From contig NZ_LMCY01000005.1 in the NCBI RefSeq assembly GCF_001425685.1, forward strand, positions 271 through 64,270: a stretch of DNA of 64,000 nucleotides, written 5' to 3'. The DNA is from Massilia sp. Root335 (GTDB lineage: Bacteria; Pseudomonadota; Gammaproteobacteria; Burkholderiales; Burkholderiaceae_D). Position 1 is the first letter of the stretch. Every line of letters starts with the position of its first letter. The position numbers and the translations under genes were made by a program. This document shows positions 1-8,134 of this stretch, piece by piece. The notes beneath the pieces were generated by a model, which worked only from the letters and a program-made list of their open reading frames with translations, had not been told where the DNA came from and searched no databases.

Positions 1-39
1 TGCACCGCGGGAACGACGGTTCAAGGGCGTGGTCGTGTT

Positions 40-942
40 TTACCAGCGCCACGCCTCCCGCAGCTTTTCCTTCAGATACCCCACGAACAAGCGCACCCGC
101 GGCGGCAGATTCCGCTGGTGCGGATACACCGCATGCAGCGGCGCCGCCGCCATCGCGTGGTTCGGCAGCACGCGCAGCAGGCGGCCCGCCGCGAGGTCGT
201 CGCCCACGTCCCAGATCGATTTCAATGCGATGCCGCTGCCGGCCAGCGCCAGTTGCTGCGCGGCGCCGCCGTCGTTCGTGAGGAAGGCGGCGTCCACGCG
301 CACGGGCGCGGTGTCGCCGCCGTCGAATTTCCAGTCGGTGCGGCGCTGGTCGCCGATCACGATGAGGCGGTGGCCCGCCAGTTCGCCCGGGGTGCGCGGC
401 TCGCCGTGGCGCTCCAGGTAGGCGGGCGACGCGCACAGCACGCGGTAGTTCGGCGCCAGTTCGCGCGCGACGAGCGAGGAATCAGCCAGCGCGCCGTAGC
501 GGATCGCGAGGTCGTGGCCGCTGTCCAGCAGGTCGACGACCGCATCGCCCAGTTCCAATTGGATCGTCGCCTGCGGGTATAAATCCTGGAACGCGGCCGC
601 GATGGGCGCGAGCCAGCGCCGCCCGAACTCGCCCGGCGCGGTGATGCGCAACAGGCCGTGCACGCCGTCGCGGCGCTGCGCGAGCAGGGCTTCGGCCTGC
701 TCGACTTCATCGAGGATGCGCAGCACGCGCGCGTGGAACAGCCGGCCTTCTTCCGTCAGCGTCTGGCGCCGCGTCGTGCGCTGCAGGAGGCGCGTGCCCA
801 GGCCCGCTTCCAGCAGGGACAGGCGTTTGCTGACGACGGACACGGGCACGTCCAGTTCGCGCGCGGCGGCCGACAGGCTGCCGGCGGAGACGATCCGCGC
901 AAACGCGACGAGGGCAGGGAAGTTGTTGGCGAGCGTGTCCAT
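40..942 (-). CDS. LysR-family transcriptional regulator
   Basis: This 300-residue protein has the LysR layout. An N-terminal winged helix-turn-helix covers about residues 5-65 (SLSAAARELDVPVSVVSKRL), and a substrate-binding-like effector domain covers about 90-295. The start is placed at 942 because the LysR homology begins there; the frame is open further upstream but that stretch lies antisense to the next gene. It is divergent from the SnoaL-like gene at 1045, so the 100-base gap probably carries the shared control region. The effector ligand cannot be read from sequence. Family assignment is secure; the regulated gene is inferred from position only. Confidence 0.9.
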   Translation of the reverse strand: MDTLANNFPALVAFARIVSAGSLSAAARELDVPVSVVSKRLSLLEAGLGTRLLQRTTRRQTLTEEGRLFHARVLRILDEVEQAEALLAQRRDGVHGLLRITAPGEFGRRWLAPIAAAFQDLYPQATIQLELGDAVVDLLDSGHDLAIRYGALADSSLVARELAPNYRVLCASPAYLERHGEPRTPGELAGHRLIVIGDQRRTDWKFDGGDTAPVRVDAAFLTNDGGAAQQLALAGSGIALKSIWDVGDDLAAGRLLRVLPNHAMAAAPLHAVYPHQRNLPPRVRLFVGYLKEKLREAWRW

Positions 943-1044
943 CTTGCGCTTTTTGGAAATAATGATTTCGTATTCTGCCGCTATTTTTCGCCAGGCGTGA
1001 AATCTATGATGGCGCCATCGATCAACGCACGATGGAGCGATACC

Positions 1045-1572
1045 ATGAAAGCCACCCACATCTTCGCGGCCGCAACCATGCTGGCGTCGCTGCCGACGTT
1101 CGCGGACGACGATCTCGTACGCGCCCATGAAACCATCGCCGACGCGTCGCTGGCGCCGGCGCAACGGGACGCCGAGCTGCTGGCGGCGCGCCGTTACGCG
1201 ACGTTCTGGCACACTGGCGACGCACGCTACGCCCGCGCCGCGCTGGCCCCCGGTTTCACCGACCGCACCCTGCCGCCCGGCCGCGCGCAAGGCGTGCCGG
1301 GGCCGCTCGCGGCATCGGCATTCGTGCGCACGGCGATCCCCGACCTGCAGGCCGACCTGCAACAGATGATCGTCGCGGGCGACCGCGTCACGATGCACTA
1401 CCGCTTCCGCGGCCATTTCACGGGACGGTGGGCGGATACGCAAGGCCGGGGGCAGGCGGTCGATTTCATCGCCACCGACATTTATCGCATCGCGGACGGC
1501 AAGATCGCCGACAACTGGCATATCGAAGACAACCTCACGCTGATGCAACAACTGGGCCTCGTCGCCCGCTGA
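1045..1572 (+). CDS. Secreted SnoaL-like / NTF2-fold protein
   Basis: A 175-residue product begins with a signal peptide (about residues 1-19, ending SLPTFA before DDD). The rest resembles the SnoaL-like polyketide cyclase/NTF2 fold: a helical N-terminal part, then a beta-rich part with FIATDIYRIADGKIADNWH near residue 150, typical of these alpha+beta barrels. Such proteins are often of unknown substrate. The ATG at 1045 was chosen over an upstream in-frame ATG because GGAG lies 8 bases before it and the signal peptide starts there. It is divergent from the LysR gene and may be its target. A specific enzymatic role is not claimed. Confidence 0.75.
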   Translation: MKATHIFAAATMLASLPTFADDDLVRAHETIADASLAPAQRDAELLAARRYATFWHTGDARYARAALAPGFTDRTLPPGRAQGVPGPLAASAFVRTAIPDLQADLQQMIVAGDRVTMHYRFRGHFTGRWADTQGRGQAVDFIATDIYRIADGKIADNWHIEDNLTLMQQLGLVAR

Positions 1573-1583
1573 AAGGAATCACC

Positions 1584-2204
1584 ATGCTCGTCTCCGCATC
1601 GACGGCCGGCATCGGCCTGGCGACGGCCACCGGGCTTGCCCGCGCTGATCGCCGCCGAGCCGCGCGTCGACATCCTCGTCAACAACGCGGGCACGTACGG
1701 ACCGCAGGATTTCTTCGAGATCGACGACGCCACCTGGGACCACTTTTTTCAACTGAAGGCGTGCGCCTGACGCGCCATTACCTGAAAGGGATGCTGGCGC
1801 GGGACTGGGGGCGGGTCGTGTTCGTGTCGTCGGAATCGGGGCTGAACATCCCCGCCGACATGATCCATTACGGCATGACGAAGACGGCCGAGCTGGCGAT
1901 TTCGCGCGGACTGGCGAAACTGGCGGCCGGCAGCGGCGTCACCGTCAACGCGGTGCTGCCAGGGCCGACGCTGTCGGAAGGCGTGCGCGCCATGCTGCAA
2001 GGCGCGGCCGAGGAGGCGAATACATCGGTCGAGCAGGCCGCGACGGCCTTCGTTCGTGCGCAGCGTCCCAGCTCGATCCTGCGCCGGGCGGCGAGCACGG
2101 ACGAAGTCGCGAACATGATCGTCTACGTGTGCTCGCCGCAGGCGTCGGCCACGACGGGCGCGGCGCTGCGGGTGGATGGCGGCGTCGTGGACACCATCGC
2201 GTGA
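1584..2204 (+). pseudogene. Degraded short-chain dehydrogenase/reductase
   Basis: Pieces of one SDR are spread over two frames. A start and glycine motif (STAGIGLATATGLA) lie at 1584-1646. A segment in another frame reads VDILVNNAGTYGPQDFFE at about 1667-1755. The first frame then resumes with GVRLTRHYLKGML, the YGMTK active-site motif and a normal C-terminal VDGG end. About 50 residues between the glycine motif and the NNAG motif are missing, and at least two frame changes are needed to read through. An intact SDR of this type has about 260 residues. It follows the SnoaL-like gene by 11 bases, suggesting a former two-gene unit. Sequencing error could explain the frame changes but not the missing segment. 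Confidence 0.85.
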
Positions 2205-2208
2205 GACC

Positions 2209-2808
2209 TCATGCCACGACTTCGTCGATCTGCGTCGTCACTTCCTCGAACGCGGCGCTGGCGCGCTCCGCGCCCATGTTCACGCCCTCGGCGTAGATGA
2301 ACTCGACGTCCGTGATGCCGATCAGGCCCAGCACGCCTTTCAGGTGCGGCACCTGCGAGTCCAGCGGGGTGTCGCGGTAGATGCCGCCGCGGGCCAGGCC
2401 CACATAGACTTTCTTGCCGGTGACGAGGCCTTCCGGGCCGTTCGCCGTGTAGCGGAAGGTCTCGCCGGCACGGACGACGGCGTCGATCCACGACTTGATC
2501 TGCACCGACACGCTGAAGTTATACATCGGCACGCCCAGCACGATCACGTCGGCGCGTTTCAGCTGCGCGATCAGGGCGTCGTCCAGCGCGACGCGCGCGC
2601 TTTGCTCCGGCGTGCGCTGGTCGGCCGGCGTGAACAGGGCGGACAGCGCGGCTTCGTCCAGCACCGGATGCGGGTCGCGCGCCAGGTCGCGCAGCTCGAC
2701 CGTCGCTTCCGGATGGCGCGCTGCCAGGCGCGCCGTGATGGCGTCGGCGACGCGGGTGGAATTCGAACCGTTGGCACGGGCGCTACCGTTGATCTGCAGG
2801 ATGTTCAT
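2209..2808 (-). CDS. azoR: FMN-dependent NADH-azoreductase
   Basis: The 199-residue flavodoxin-fold protein matches the AzoR/AcpD family in length and motifs. NGSAR at residues 7-11 forms the FMN phosphate loop, PMYNFS near residue 94 contacts the flavin, and ARGGIY near 140 lies at the active site. The enzyme reduces azo compounds and quinones with NADH in the cytosol, often as a quinone-detoxifying enzyme. It is divergent from a MarR-family gene at 2960, a usual arrangement in which the MarR protein represses the reductase until a quinone or electrophile appears. That regulation is inferred. Confidence 0.92.
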   Translation of the reverse strand: MNILQINGSARANGSNSTRVADAITARLAARHPEATVELRDLARDPHPVLDEAALSALFTPADQRTPEQSARVALDDALIAQLKRADVIVLGVPMYNFSVSVQIKSWIDAVVRAGETFRYTANGPEGLVTGKKVYVGLARGGIYRDTPLDSQVPHLKGVLGLIGITDVEFIYAEGVNMGAERASAAFEEVTTQIDEVVA

Positions 2809-2932
2809 CGTTGTTCTCCAGAAGGATGGGGTCGATGGAGAACATTGTATTGGTTGTCGTTGACGGGATTAAGCCGGTTTATCGGATATCATTGTTCCGC
2901 TGGTGGGACGAATATTATCGATCGCTTGACTC

Positions 2933-2948
2933 GTGTGCATACGCACCT
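2933..2948. promoter_or_regulatory. Candidate MarR operator between azoR and the marR gene
   Basis: An imperfect palindrome (GTGTGCATACGCAC and two flanking bases) lies just upstream of the MarR gene start and within the azoR-marR divergent region. It shares the GTGT..ATAC core with boxes upstream of the thioesterase and thiolase genes near 3941 and 4556. Assignment as an operator is an inference. Confidence 0.35.
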
Positions 2949-2959
2949 ATCATGGGCCC

Positions 2960-3367
2960 ATGACCGCATCCGAACGACTCCTGGCCTGCAACTGCTTTGC
3001 CTCGCGCAAGGCGGCGCGCCTGATCACGAAGATGTACGAAGACCACCTGGCGCGCGTGGGCCTGACGAGCACGCAGTTCTCGATCCTGGCCTACGTCGAC
3101 GAGATCAAAGCTGCGTCGATGAAAGACCTCGCCGTCACGCTGGCGATGGAGCGCACGAGCGTGATCCGCGCCCTGCAGCCGCTGGCGCGCGACGGCCTCG
3201 TGGCCATCGGCCCGCACGAGGAAGACGCGCGCCGCAACGTCGTGCGCCTCACCGATGCCGGCAGCGCCAGGCTGGCGCAGGCGCTGCCCGTGTGGCAGGC
3301 GGCGCAGGCCGAGTTCGAGCGCCGGTTCGGCACGGCGCTGGGCGGCCAATTACGCGGGGTAGGGTGA
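2960..3367 (+). CDS. MarR-family regulator (CNC subfamily), azoR-divergent
   Basis: A 135-residue winged-helix protein. The recognition helix region SMKDLAVTLAMERTSVIRAL (about residues 53-72) and the wing (GPHEEDARRNVVRLTDAG) are typical of MarR. Near the N-terminus it carries ACNCFASRKAAR; the Cys-Asn-Cys pair is shared with the paralogue at 4048 and could sense thiol-reactive ligands. The ATG at 2960 was chosen because MarR homology starts there; the frame is open slightly upstream. It probably represses azoR and itself. The family is clear; the ligand is not known. Confidence 0.88.
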   Translation: MTASERLLACNCFASRKAARLITKMYEDHLARVGLTSTQFSILAYVDEIKAASMKDLAVTLAMERTSVIRALQPLARDGLVAIGPHEEDARRNVVRLTDAGSARLAQALPVWQAAQAEFERRFGTALGGQLRGVG

Positions 3368-3372
3368 GCGAT

Positions 3373-3915
3373 TCAGCGCGCCTCGAACACGAGACACGTC
3401 GTGGTCGCATGCGCATACAACCGTCCCTGCGCATCGACGATTTTTCCTTCGGCCGTGGCGAGCTGGCGCCCGCAATGGAGCACCGTCCCGATCGCGCGCA
3501 GCGGCCCGCCGTCCAGCCGCGCGCCGCGCACGAGGTTCACGCTCAGCTCCGCCGTCGTGTAGGCGTAGCCCGGCGCCAGCGCCGTCTGCACGGCGCAGCC
3601 GACGGCCGAGTCGAGCAGGGTCGCGTACCAGCCGCCGTGCACGGTGCCCATCGGGTTCAGGTGCATGGCCTGCGGCGTGCCCTGGAACGTGGCCGAGCCC
3701 TGGTCCACCTCGACGAGGAAGAAGTCGAGCGTCTCGGCGATGTGCGCGTACGGGAAGCGGCCGTCGAGCAGCGCCTGCATCACCGCCAGTCCCGTCATCC
3801 CGCGCGCTTCCTGCGCCGGCACCACGCCCGGCCGGCCGCCGCCTTGCGCCACCCGCGCGCGCACCGCGCGCAGCTGCGCTTCCCATTGTTCCGCCACCGT
3901 CTGCTGCGTGTCCAT
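3373..3915 (-). CDS. PaaI-type hotdog thioesterase
   Basis: The 180-residue protein has a hotdog domain over about residues 55-178. The PaaI-family signature GTVHGGWYATLLDSAVG lies at about 88-104, in which HGG and the following acidic residue shape the acyl-CoA thioesterase active site. The N-terminal 50 residues are charged and predicted helical. It would hydrolyse acyl- or aryl-CoA esters in the cytosol. It converges with the MarR gene at 2960, stop codons 5 bases apart, and is divergent from the second MarR gene at 4048, whose regulon it may belong to. Substrate cannot be told. Confidence 0.83.
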   Translation of the reverse strand: MDTQQTVAEQWEAQLRAVRARVAQGGGRPGVVPAQEARGMTGLAVMQALLDGRFPYAHIAETLDFFLVEVDQGSATFQGTPQAMHLNPMGTVHGGWYATLLDSAVGCAVQTALAPGYAYTTAELSVNLVRGARLDGGPLRAIGTVLHCGRQLATAEGKIVDAQGRLYAHATTTCLVFEAR

Positions 3916-3940
3916 GCAAATCTCCCTGGTCCGTTATTGA

Positions 3941-3950
3941 GTGTATATGC
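3941..3950. promoter_or_regulatory. Candidate MarR box upstream of thioesterase
   Basis: The decamer GTGTATATGC lies 26 bases upstream of the thioesterase start and between it and the MarR gene at 4048. A nearly identical decamer lies upstream of the thiolase at 4556. The pairing around a MarR gene suggests a shared operator; this is an inference from recurrence only. Confidence 0.35.
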
Positions 3951-4047
3951 AGCTATTCGATGCCGATTATGCACAGGTTTCGGCATACCCGGGGTTATAC
4001 TCGCTAGAGGGAGGGTACTAACGCCGTCCCGGCAAGGAACACCGGAC

Positions 4048-4509
4048 ATGACATCGCGCCCGCAATCGAACGACCCCCTGTGCAACTGCCTCGCCCTGCG
4101 CCAGGCGTCGCGTTACATCACCGGCGTGTACGACCAGGTACTGAGCGAGGCCGGCCTGCGCGTCACCCAGTTTTCGATCCTGTATAAACTGCTGGGGCTG
4201 GGGCCGATGACGGTCAACCAGATGTCCGCCGAACTGGTCATGGACCGCACGACCCTCACCCGCAACCTGAAACCCCTCGAGCGCGACGCGCTGGTGACGA
4301 CCGGTCCCAGTGAACACGACAAGCGCGAGCGCGTCATCGGCCTGACGCCCGCCGGCAAGGCCAAGGTCAAGGCCGTGTTGCCGCTGTGGCGCCGCGCCCA
4401 GCAGACCTTCGAGCAGAACTTCGGCAGCGAGCGCGCGCTCGAACTGCGCATGCTGCTGCGCGCCGTCGTCGAGACGGGTATCCACGACATCGACGCCGGA
4501 CAGTCCTGA
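4048..4509 (+). CDS. MarR-family regulator (CNC subfamily)
   Basis: A 153-residue MarR protein whose DNA-binding part is TVNQMSAELVMDRTTLTRNL (about residues 56-75) followed by a wing with SEHDKRERVIGLT. It is a paralogue of the MarR at 2960 and shares the N-terminal CNC motif (LCNCLALRQASR). The start at 4048 is set by that similarity. It lies between the thioesterase (divergent) and the thiolase (same strand, 99 bases downstream), and both of those have a GTGTATATRC box in their upstream regions. It probably controls this small acyl-CoA gene group. Confidence 0.88.
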   Translation: MTSRPQSNDPLCNCLALRQASRYITGVYDQVLSEAGLRVTQFSILYKLLGLGPMTVNQMSAELVMDRTTLTRNLKPLERDALVTTGPSEHDKRERVIGLTPAGKAKVKAVLPLWRRAQQTFEQNFGSERALELRMLLRAVVETGIHDIDAGQS

Positions 4510-4555
4510 TTGCAAACAACCCGCAGCGACGCGCGTCATGCAATCTTCAAAATAC

Positions 4556-4565
4556 GTGTATATAC
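4556..4565. promoter_or_regulatory. Candidate MarR box upstream of thiolase
   Basis: The decamer GTGTATATAC contains the perfect palindrome GTATATAC and lies 44 bases before the thiolase start. It recurs with one change at 3941-3950 upstream of the thioesterase. An operator role for the MarR protein at 4048 is inferred. Confidence 0.35.
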
Positions 4566-4608
4566 TCCTATTTGCAGCTTCCGGCCATTCACCCTGAAAG
4601 GAATCATC

Positions 4609-5793
4609 ATGCCTGCCCGCGACATCGTCCTGTGTGCTCCCGTGCGTACCGCCATCGGTACGTTCAACGGTTCCCTGAAAGCCATCCCCGCCGTCGAACT
4701 GGGCGCGGCCGCCGTGCGCGCCGCCGTCGCGCGCGCGGGCATGTCGCCCGATGCCATCGATGCGGTCCTGATGGGCAACGTGATCCAGGCGGGCAACCGC
4801 ATGAATCCGGCGCGCCAGGCGGCCATTCACGGCGGCATCCCCGTGAGCGTGCCCGCGATGACGCTGAACCGCGTATGCGGCTCGGGCGCCCAGGCCATCG
4901 CCTCGGCCGCGCACGAGATCCTGGCCGGCGAATCGAACGTCGTGCTGGCCGGCGGCATGGAGAACATGGACCAGGCGCCGTACCTGATGCCGCAGGCGCG
5001 CTGGGGCGCGCGCATGGGCCATGCGCAGATCTACGACAGCCTGCTGCACGACGGCCTGAACGACGCGTTCTCGGCCCAGCACTCGGGCTGGCACACCGAG
5101 GACCTCGTGAAGGACGTGGACATCAGCCGGTCCGCGCAGGATCGCTGGGCCGAGCGCTCGCAGCGCCGCTTTGCGGACGCCCAGGCGGCCGGTGCGTTCA
5201 AGGATGAAATCGTGGCGATCGAGATCGCGGGCAAGCGCGGCGTGCAGCTGTTCGACACGGACGAAGCGAACCGCCCGGACACCACGCTGGAGACGCTCGC
5301 GAAACTGAAACCCGCGTTTCGCCCGGACGGCACGATCACGGCCGGCAACGCGCCGGGCCTGAACAGCGGCGCGGCCGCCGTCATCGTCGCCGACCGCGCG
5401 ACGGCCGAGCGCCTCGGCCTGCAGCCGATCGCGCGCCTCGTCGCATCCGGCGTGGCGGCCGTGGCGCCGGGCATGTTCGGCCTCGGACCCGTGCCGGCCG
5501 TGCAGAAGGCCCTCGCGCGCGCGGGCTGGAACGTCGCCGACGTCGACCGCTACGAAATCAACGAGGCGTTCGCCGCCGTGCCGCTCGCGGTGGCGCGCAA
5601 GCTGTCGTTGCCGGAAGACGTCATCAACGTCGAAGGCGGCGCGGTGGCGCACGGCCATCCGATCGGCGCGACGGGCGCCGTGCTGACGGTGCGCCTGCTG
5701 CATGCGATGCGCCGCGGCCTGGCGCGGCGCGGCGTCGTCACGCTGTGCATCGGCGGCGGGCAGGGGATCGCGCTGGCGCTGGAACGGGTCTGA
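4609..5793 (+). CDS. Acetyl-CoA C-acetyltransferase (thiolase)
   Basis: The 394-residue protein is a full-length thiolase of the degradative/biosynthetic thiolase family. The nucleophilic cysteine is C90 (NRVCGSGAQA). The second-half motifs [17 protein letters not shown] with the active-site histidine, and LCIGGGQG with the proton-relay cysteine are all present. It condenses or cleaves acetyl-CoA/acetoacetyl-CoA, as in polyhydroxybutyrate synthesis or beta-oxidation. The ATG at 4609 follows AAAGGAA and fits the family start. It lies downstream of the MarR gene at 4048. Chain-length preference cannot be decided from sequence. Confidence 0.92.
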   Translation: MPARDIVLCAPVRTAIGTFNGSLKAIPAVELGAAAVRAAVARAGMSPDAIDAVLMGNVIQAGNRMNPARQAAIHGGIPVSVPAMTLNRVCGSGAQAIASAAHEILAGESNVVLAGGMENMDQAPYLMPQARWGARMGHAQIYDSLLHDGLNDAFSAQHSGWHTEDLVKDVDISRSAQDRWAERSQRRFADAQAAGAFKDEIVAIEIAGKRGVQLFDTDEANRPDTTLETLAKLKPAFRPDGTITAGNAPGLNSGAAAVIVADRATAERLGLQPIARLVASGVAAVAPGMFGLGPVPAVQKALARAGWNVADVDRYEINEAFAAVPLAVARKLSLPEDVINVEGGAVAHGHPIGATGAVLTVRLLHAMRRGLARRGVVTLCIGGGQGIALALERV

Positions 5794-5829
5794 TAAACGG
5801 CGGGTTCGATAAACACGCGACCCTGAAAC

Positions 5830-5915
5830 CGTCGCCCCGCGCAGGCGGGGGCCCAAGTGCTGCGCGCTCCAACGCTGCGCATGCAAATTGGGTTCCCGCC
5901 TGCGCGGGAACGACG
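5830..5915. repeat. Dispersed inverted repeat, family A (copy 1)
   Basis: Two self-complementary arms, CCCCGCGCAGGCGGGG at left and TTCCCGCCTGCGCGGGAA at right, are outwardly bounded by CGTCG and CGACG and are themselves inverted relative to each other. Related units occur at 34673, 50809 and 56968. The element fills most of the gap between the thiolase and the truncated lysR gene, and each arm can fold as a hairpin, so it may end transcription. Confidence 0.8.
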
Positions 5916-5924
5916 AGGTGGGGG

Positions 5925-6314
5925 TCATTCCGCTACCGCCTCCCGCATTCTCTCCACCAGAAACTCCCTGAGCGCCCTGACGGCCGGCGACACCTGCCGC
6001 CGGCTCGCCAGCACCATGTACAGCGGCTGGCTGTTGCCCTGCCAGTCCGCGCACACGACGCGCAGCGCGCCGCGCGCGAGGTCGGCCTGCACGTCGATGC
6101 GCGAGCGGTAGCACAGGCCCAGGCCGTCCAGCGCCCAGCGCCGCACGATCTCGGAATCGTCGGCCACGCGGTCGCCGCGCACCGTCACCTCGATGTCTTC
6201 CCCATCCTTGCTGAAGCGCCAGCGGTCGTTGACCGTCTCGTCCAGCATGAAGCACAGGCAGTTGTGCGCCGCGAGGTCGTGCGGCGACGCCGGCGTGCCG
6301 TGGCGTGCCAGATA
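5925..6314 (-). pseudogene. LysR-family regulator, C-terminal fragment
   Basis: Reading from about 6314 down to the stop at 5925, the frame gives CYLARHGTPASPHDLAAHNC, a hallmark of the LysR effector domain, and then about 107 residues of normal LysR C-terminus (LALDGLGLCYRSRI-type segment, then REFLVERM). The DNA-binding half, some 180-190 residues, is absent. At its broken end it abuts the truncated dehydrogenase gene on the opposite strand, with the two homologies meeting at about 6305-6317. The first ATG, at 6248, is internal to the domain and is not a credible start. This is a decayed gene. Confidence 0.85.
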
Positions 6315-7033
6315 ACAGCGAGCTGCAACTGGTCGACGAGCGCATCGCCGGCAAGATGCCGCAAGCGCTGGATTTCAGTGCCGCCGCCGCGCTGCCGCTG
6401 ACGAGCCTCACGGCGTGGGAACTGCTGTTCGACCGGCTCGATGTCCCGCTCGACGAACGCGGCGACGGCAAGTCGCTGCTCGTGATCGGCGCGGCCGGCG
6501 GCGTCGGTTCGATCCTCGTGCAACTGGCGCGCAAGCTCACGCGGCTGACGGTCGTCGGCACGGCGTCGCGCGCCGAAACGCGCGACTGGGTCCTTGAACA
6601 TGGCGCCCACCACGTGATCGACCACAGCCGGCCGCTGGCCGCCGAAATCCAGCGTGCCGGCTTGAGCGCGCCGGATTACGTGATCAGCCTCACGCACACG
6701 GACCAGCACTTCGACCAGATCGTCGAGGCCATCGCGCCGCAGGGCAAATTCGGCCTGATCGACGACCCCGCGCCGATCGACGTCCGTCAACTCAAGCGCA
6801 AGGCCGTCTCGCTGCACTGGGAACTGATGTTTACGCGGTCGCTGTTCTCGACGCCGGACATGATCCGCCAGCACGAGATCCTGGACCGCGTGGCGGACCT
6901 GATCGACGCGGGCACGCTCCGTTCGACGGCCAACGAGAATTTCGGGCGTATCGATGCGGCCAACCTCAAGCGCGCGCACGCGCTGATCGAGTCGAACCGG
7001 GCGCAGGGCAAGATCGTGCTGGCCGGGTTCTGA
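6305..7033 (+). pseudogene. Zinc-type alcohol dehydrogenase family protein, N-terminally truncated
   Basis: The frame starts inside an MDR-superfamily quinone-reductase-like protein (NSELQLVDERIAGKMP). It contains the intact nucleotide-binding Rossmann motif IGAAGGVGSILVQLA and continues to a normal C-terminus (RAHALIESNRAQGKIVLAGF). Family members have about 335-340 residues; only 242 codons remain, so the catalytic N-terminal GroES-like domain of about 100 residues is missing. A GTG at 6305 opens the frame, but no ribosome site or promoter is visible. It is joined head-to-head with the lysR fragment, so one deletion appears to have removed both N-termini and the shared promoter. Confidence 0.85.
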
Positions 7034-7036
7034 GCG

Positions 7037-8089
7037 TTATTGCAGGCGGTGCGTGATCTCCATCGCGAACGGGAACAGCATCTCGCACGGCTGGCCGTGG
7101 CAGACGGCAGGTTTATAACGCAGGGCCATGGCGGCACTGGCGACGTAGCGGATCACGTCGTCGTCGAAGCTGCCCACCTTGCGCACTTCCTTCGGGCGGC
7201 CGTCGGCGCCGACCAGCACGTGCAGGCGCAGCAGCCCGCGCGCGTTGTACTTGCCGGCGGCGGCCAGCGTGACCCGGTTGAATTCGACGGTGCCGTTCAA
7301 CGGGTAGGGCGGCTCGTCGCCCGGCTCCAGCGCCGGGTAGCGGCTGCGCACGATGTCCTGCTGCTCCGGCGTGAGCCCATCCCAGCCGGCGTTGGTCGGC
7401 AGCGCGGACATCACCTCCGTCTTCGCCAGCAGCGTGCCCGTGTCCGGCTCGGCCTGGTGTTGCCTGAACTTGTTTTCCGGCTTGACGGCTTGCGTCTTGC
7501 GCGCGCTTGGATCGAACGTGCCGGTGCGGCCGCTGCCGGCATACGTGATGCGGTCACCGTCGACCGGATGCCCGTCGCGGAATTCGCCTTCGACCATGCC
7601 GCCGAGGGCAAAGGTGAGGCGGCCCTGGCCGTTCGGGCGGTCGGCGCGGAATTCGCCCTGGTAGGCGTCGCCGTTCGGATAGATCTGCACGCCCTTGCCT
7701 TCGCGCCGCATCATTGTGAGGCCGCCTTCGTAGCGCAGCTCGTCGGCGAAGTGCAGATAACCTTCACCGTCCGGGATGCCGTCGGTCAGCGAGCCGATAT
7801 AAGTAAATTTGTCGCCTGCTTTCAGTTTGGCTTCGCCGCTGACCGCGCCGCGCGCGAACTTGCCTTCGATGCGCCGCGTGCTGCCATCCTGCGTCGTCCA
7901 TTCGAGCACGCCGGCGCCGTCCGCAAAGCCGTCCTTGCACGGGCCGTTCCAGTGCACGGATCGGTCGGCGGGGACCGGCAGCAGTTTGCCGACCTGGCAG
8001 TCCGGCGCGCCGTAGTGGACAGGAAGGTCGTCCGCGTGGGCGGTCGACGCGATGCAGGACGCGAGCAGCAGGGGCACGATGGTTTTCAT
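7037..8089 (-). CDS. Secreted MORN-repeat protein with TonB-like C-terminal domain
   Basis: A 350-residue protein with a signal peptide (about residues 1-19, cut after STAHA). Residues about 45-180 hold several MORN-type repeats of the form YEGG...G.G.....G..Y.GEF, for example DAYQGEFRADRPNGQGRL. Residues about 265-350 resemble the TonB C-terminal/energy-transducer fold (GLLRLHVLVGADGRPKEVRK, then ALRYKPAVCHGQPCEM). It is probably periplasmic. It converges with the truncated dehydrogenase, 3 bases between stop codons. No specific function is known for this combination; domain calls are by pattern. Confidence 0.75.
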   Translation of the reverse strand: MKTIVPLLLASCIASTAHADDLPVHYGAPDCQVGKLLPVPADRSVHWNGPCKDGFADGAGVLEWTTQDGSTRRIEGKFARGAVSGEAKLKAGDKFTYIGSLTDGIPDGEGYLHFADELRYEGGLTMMRREGKGVQIYPNGDAYQGEFRADRPNGQGRLTFALGGMVEGEFRDGHPVDGDRITYAGSGRTGTFDPSARKTQAVKPENKFRQHQAEPDTGTLLAKTEVMSALPTNAGWDGLTPEQQDIVRSRYPALEPGDEPPYPLNGTVEFNRVTLAAAGKYNARGLLRLHVLVGADGRPKEVRKVGSFDDDVIRYVASAAMALRYKPAVCHGQPCEMLFPFAMEITHRLQ

Positions 8090-8134
8090 CCCGCGACTCT
8101 AGCATGCGGGTCCGGCCCGGATGCTCACCGATTG

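Noticed and set aside
5830..5915. CRISPR-like repeats among the family A units
   Set aside because: Copies are single, far apart and palindromic, with no spacer array or cas genes.
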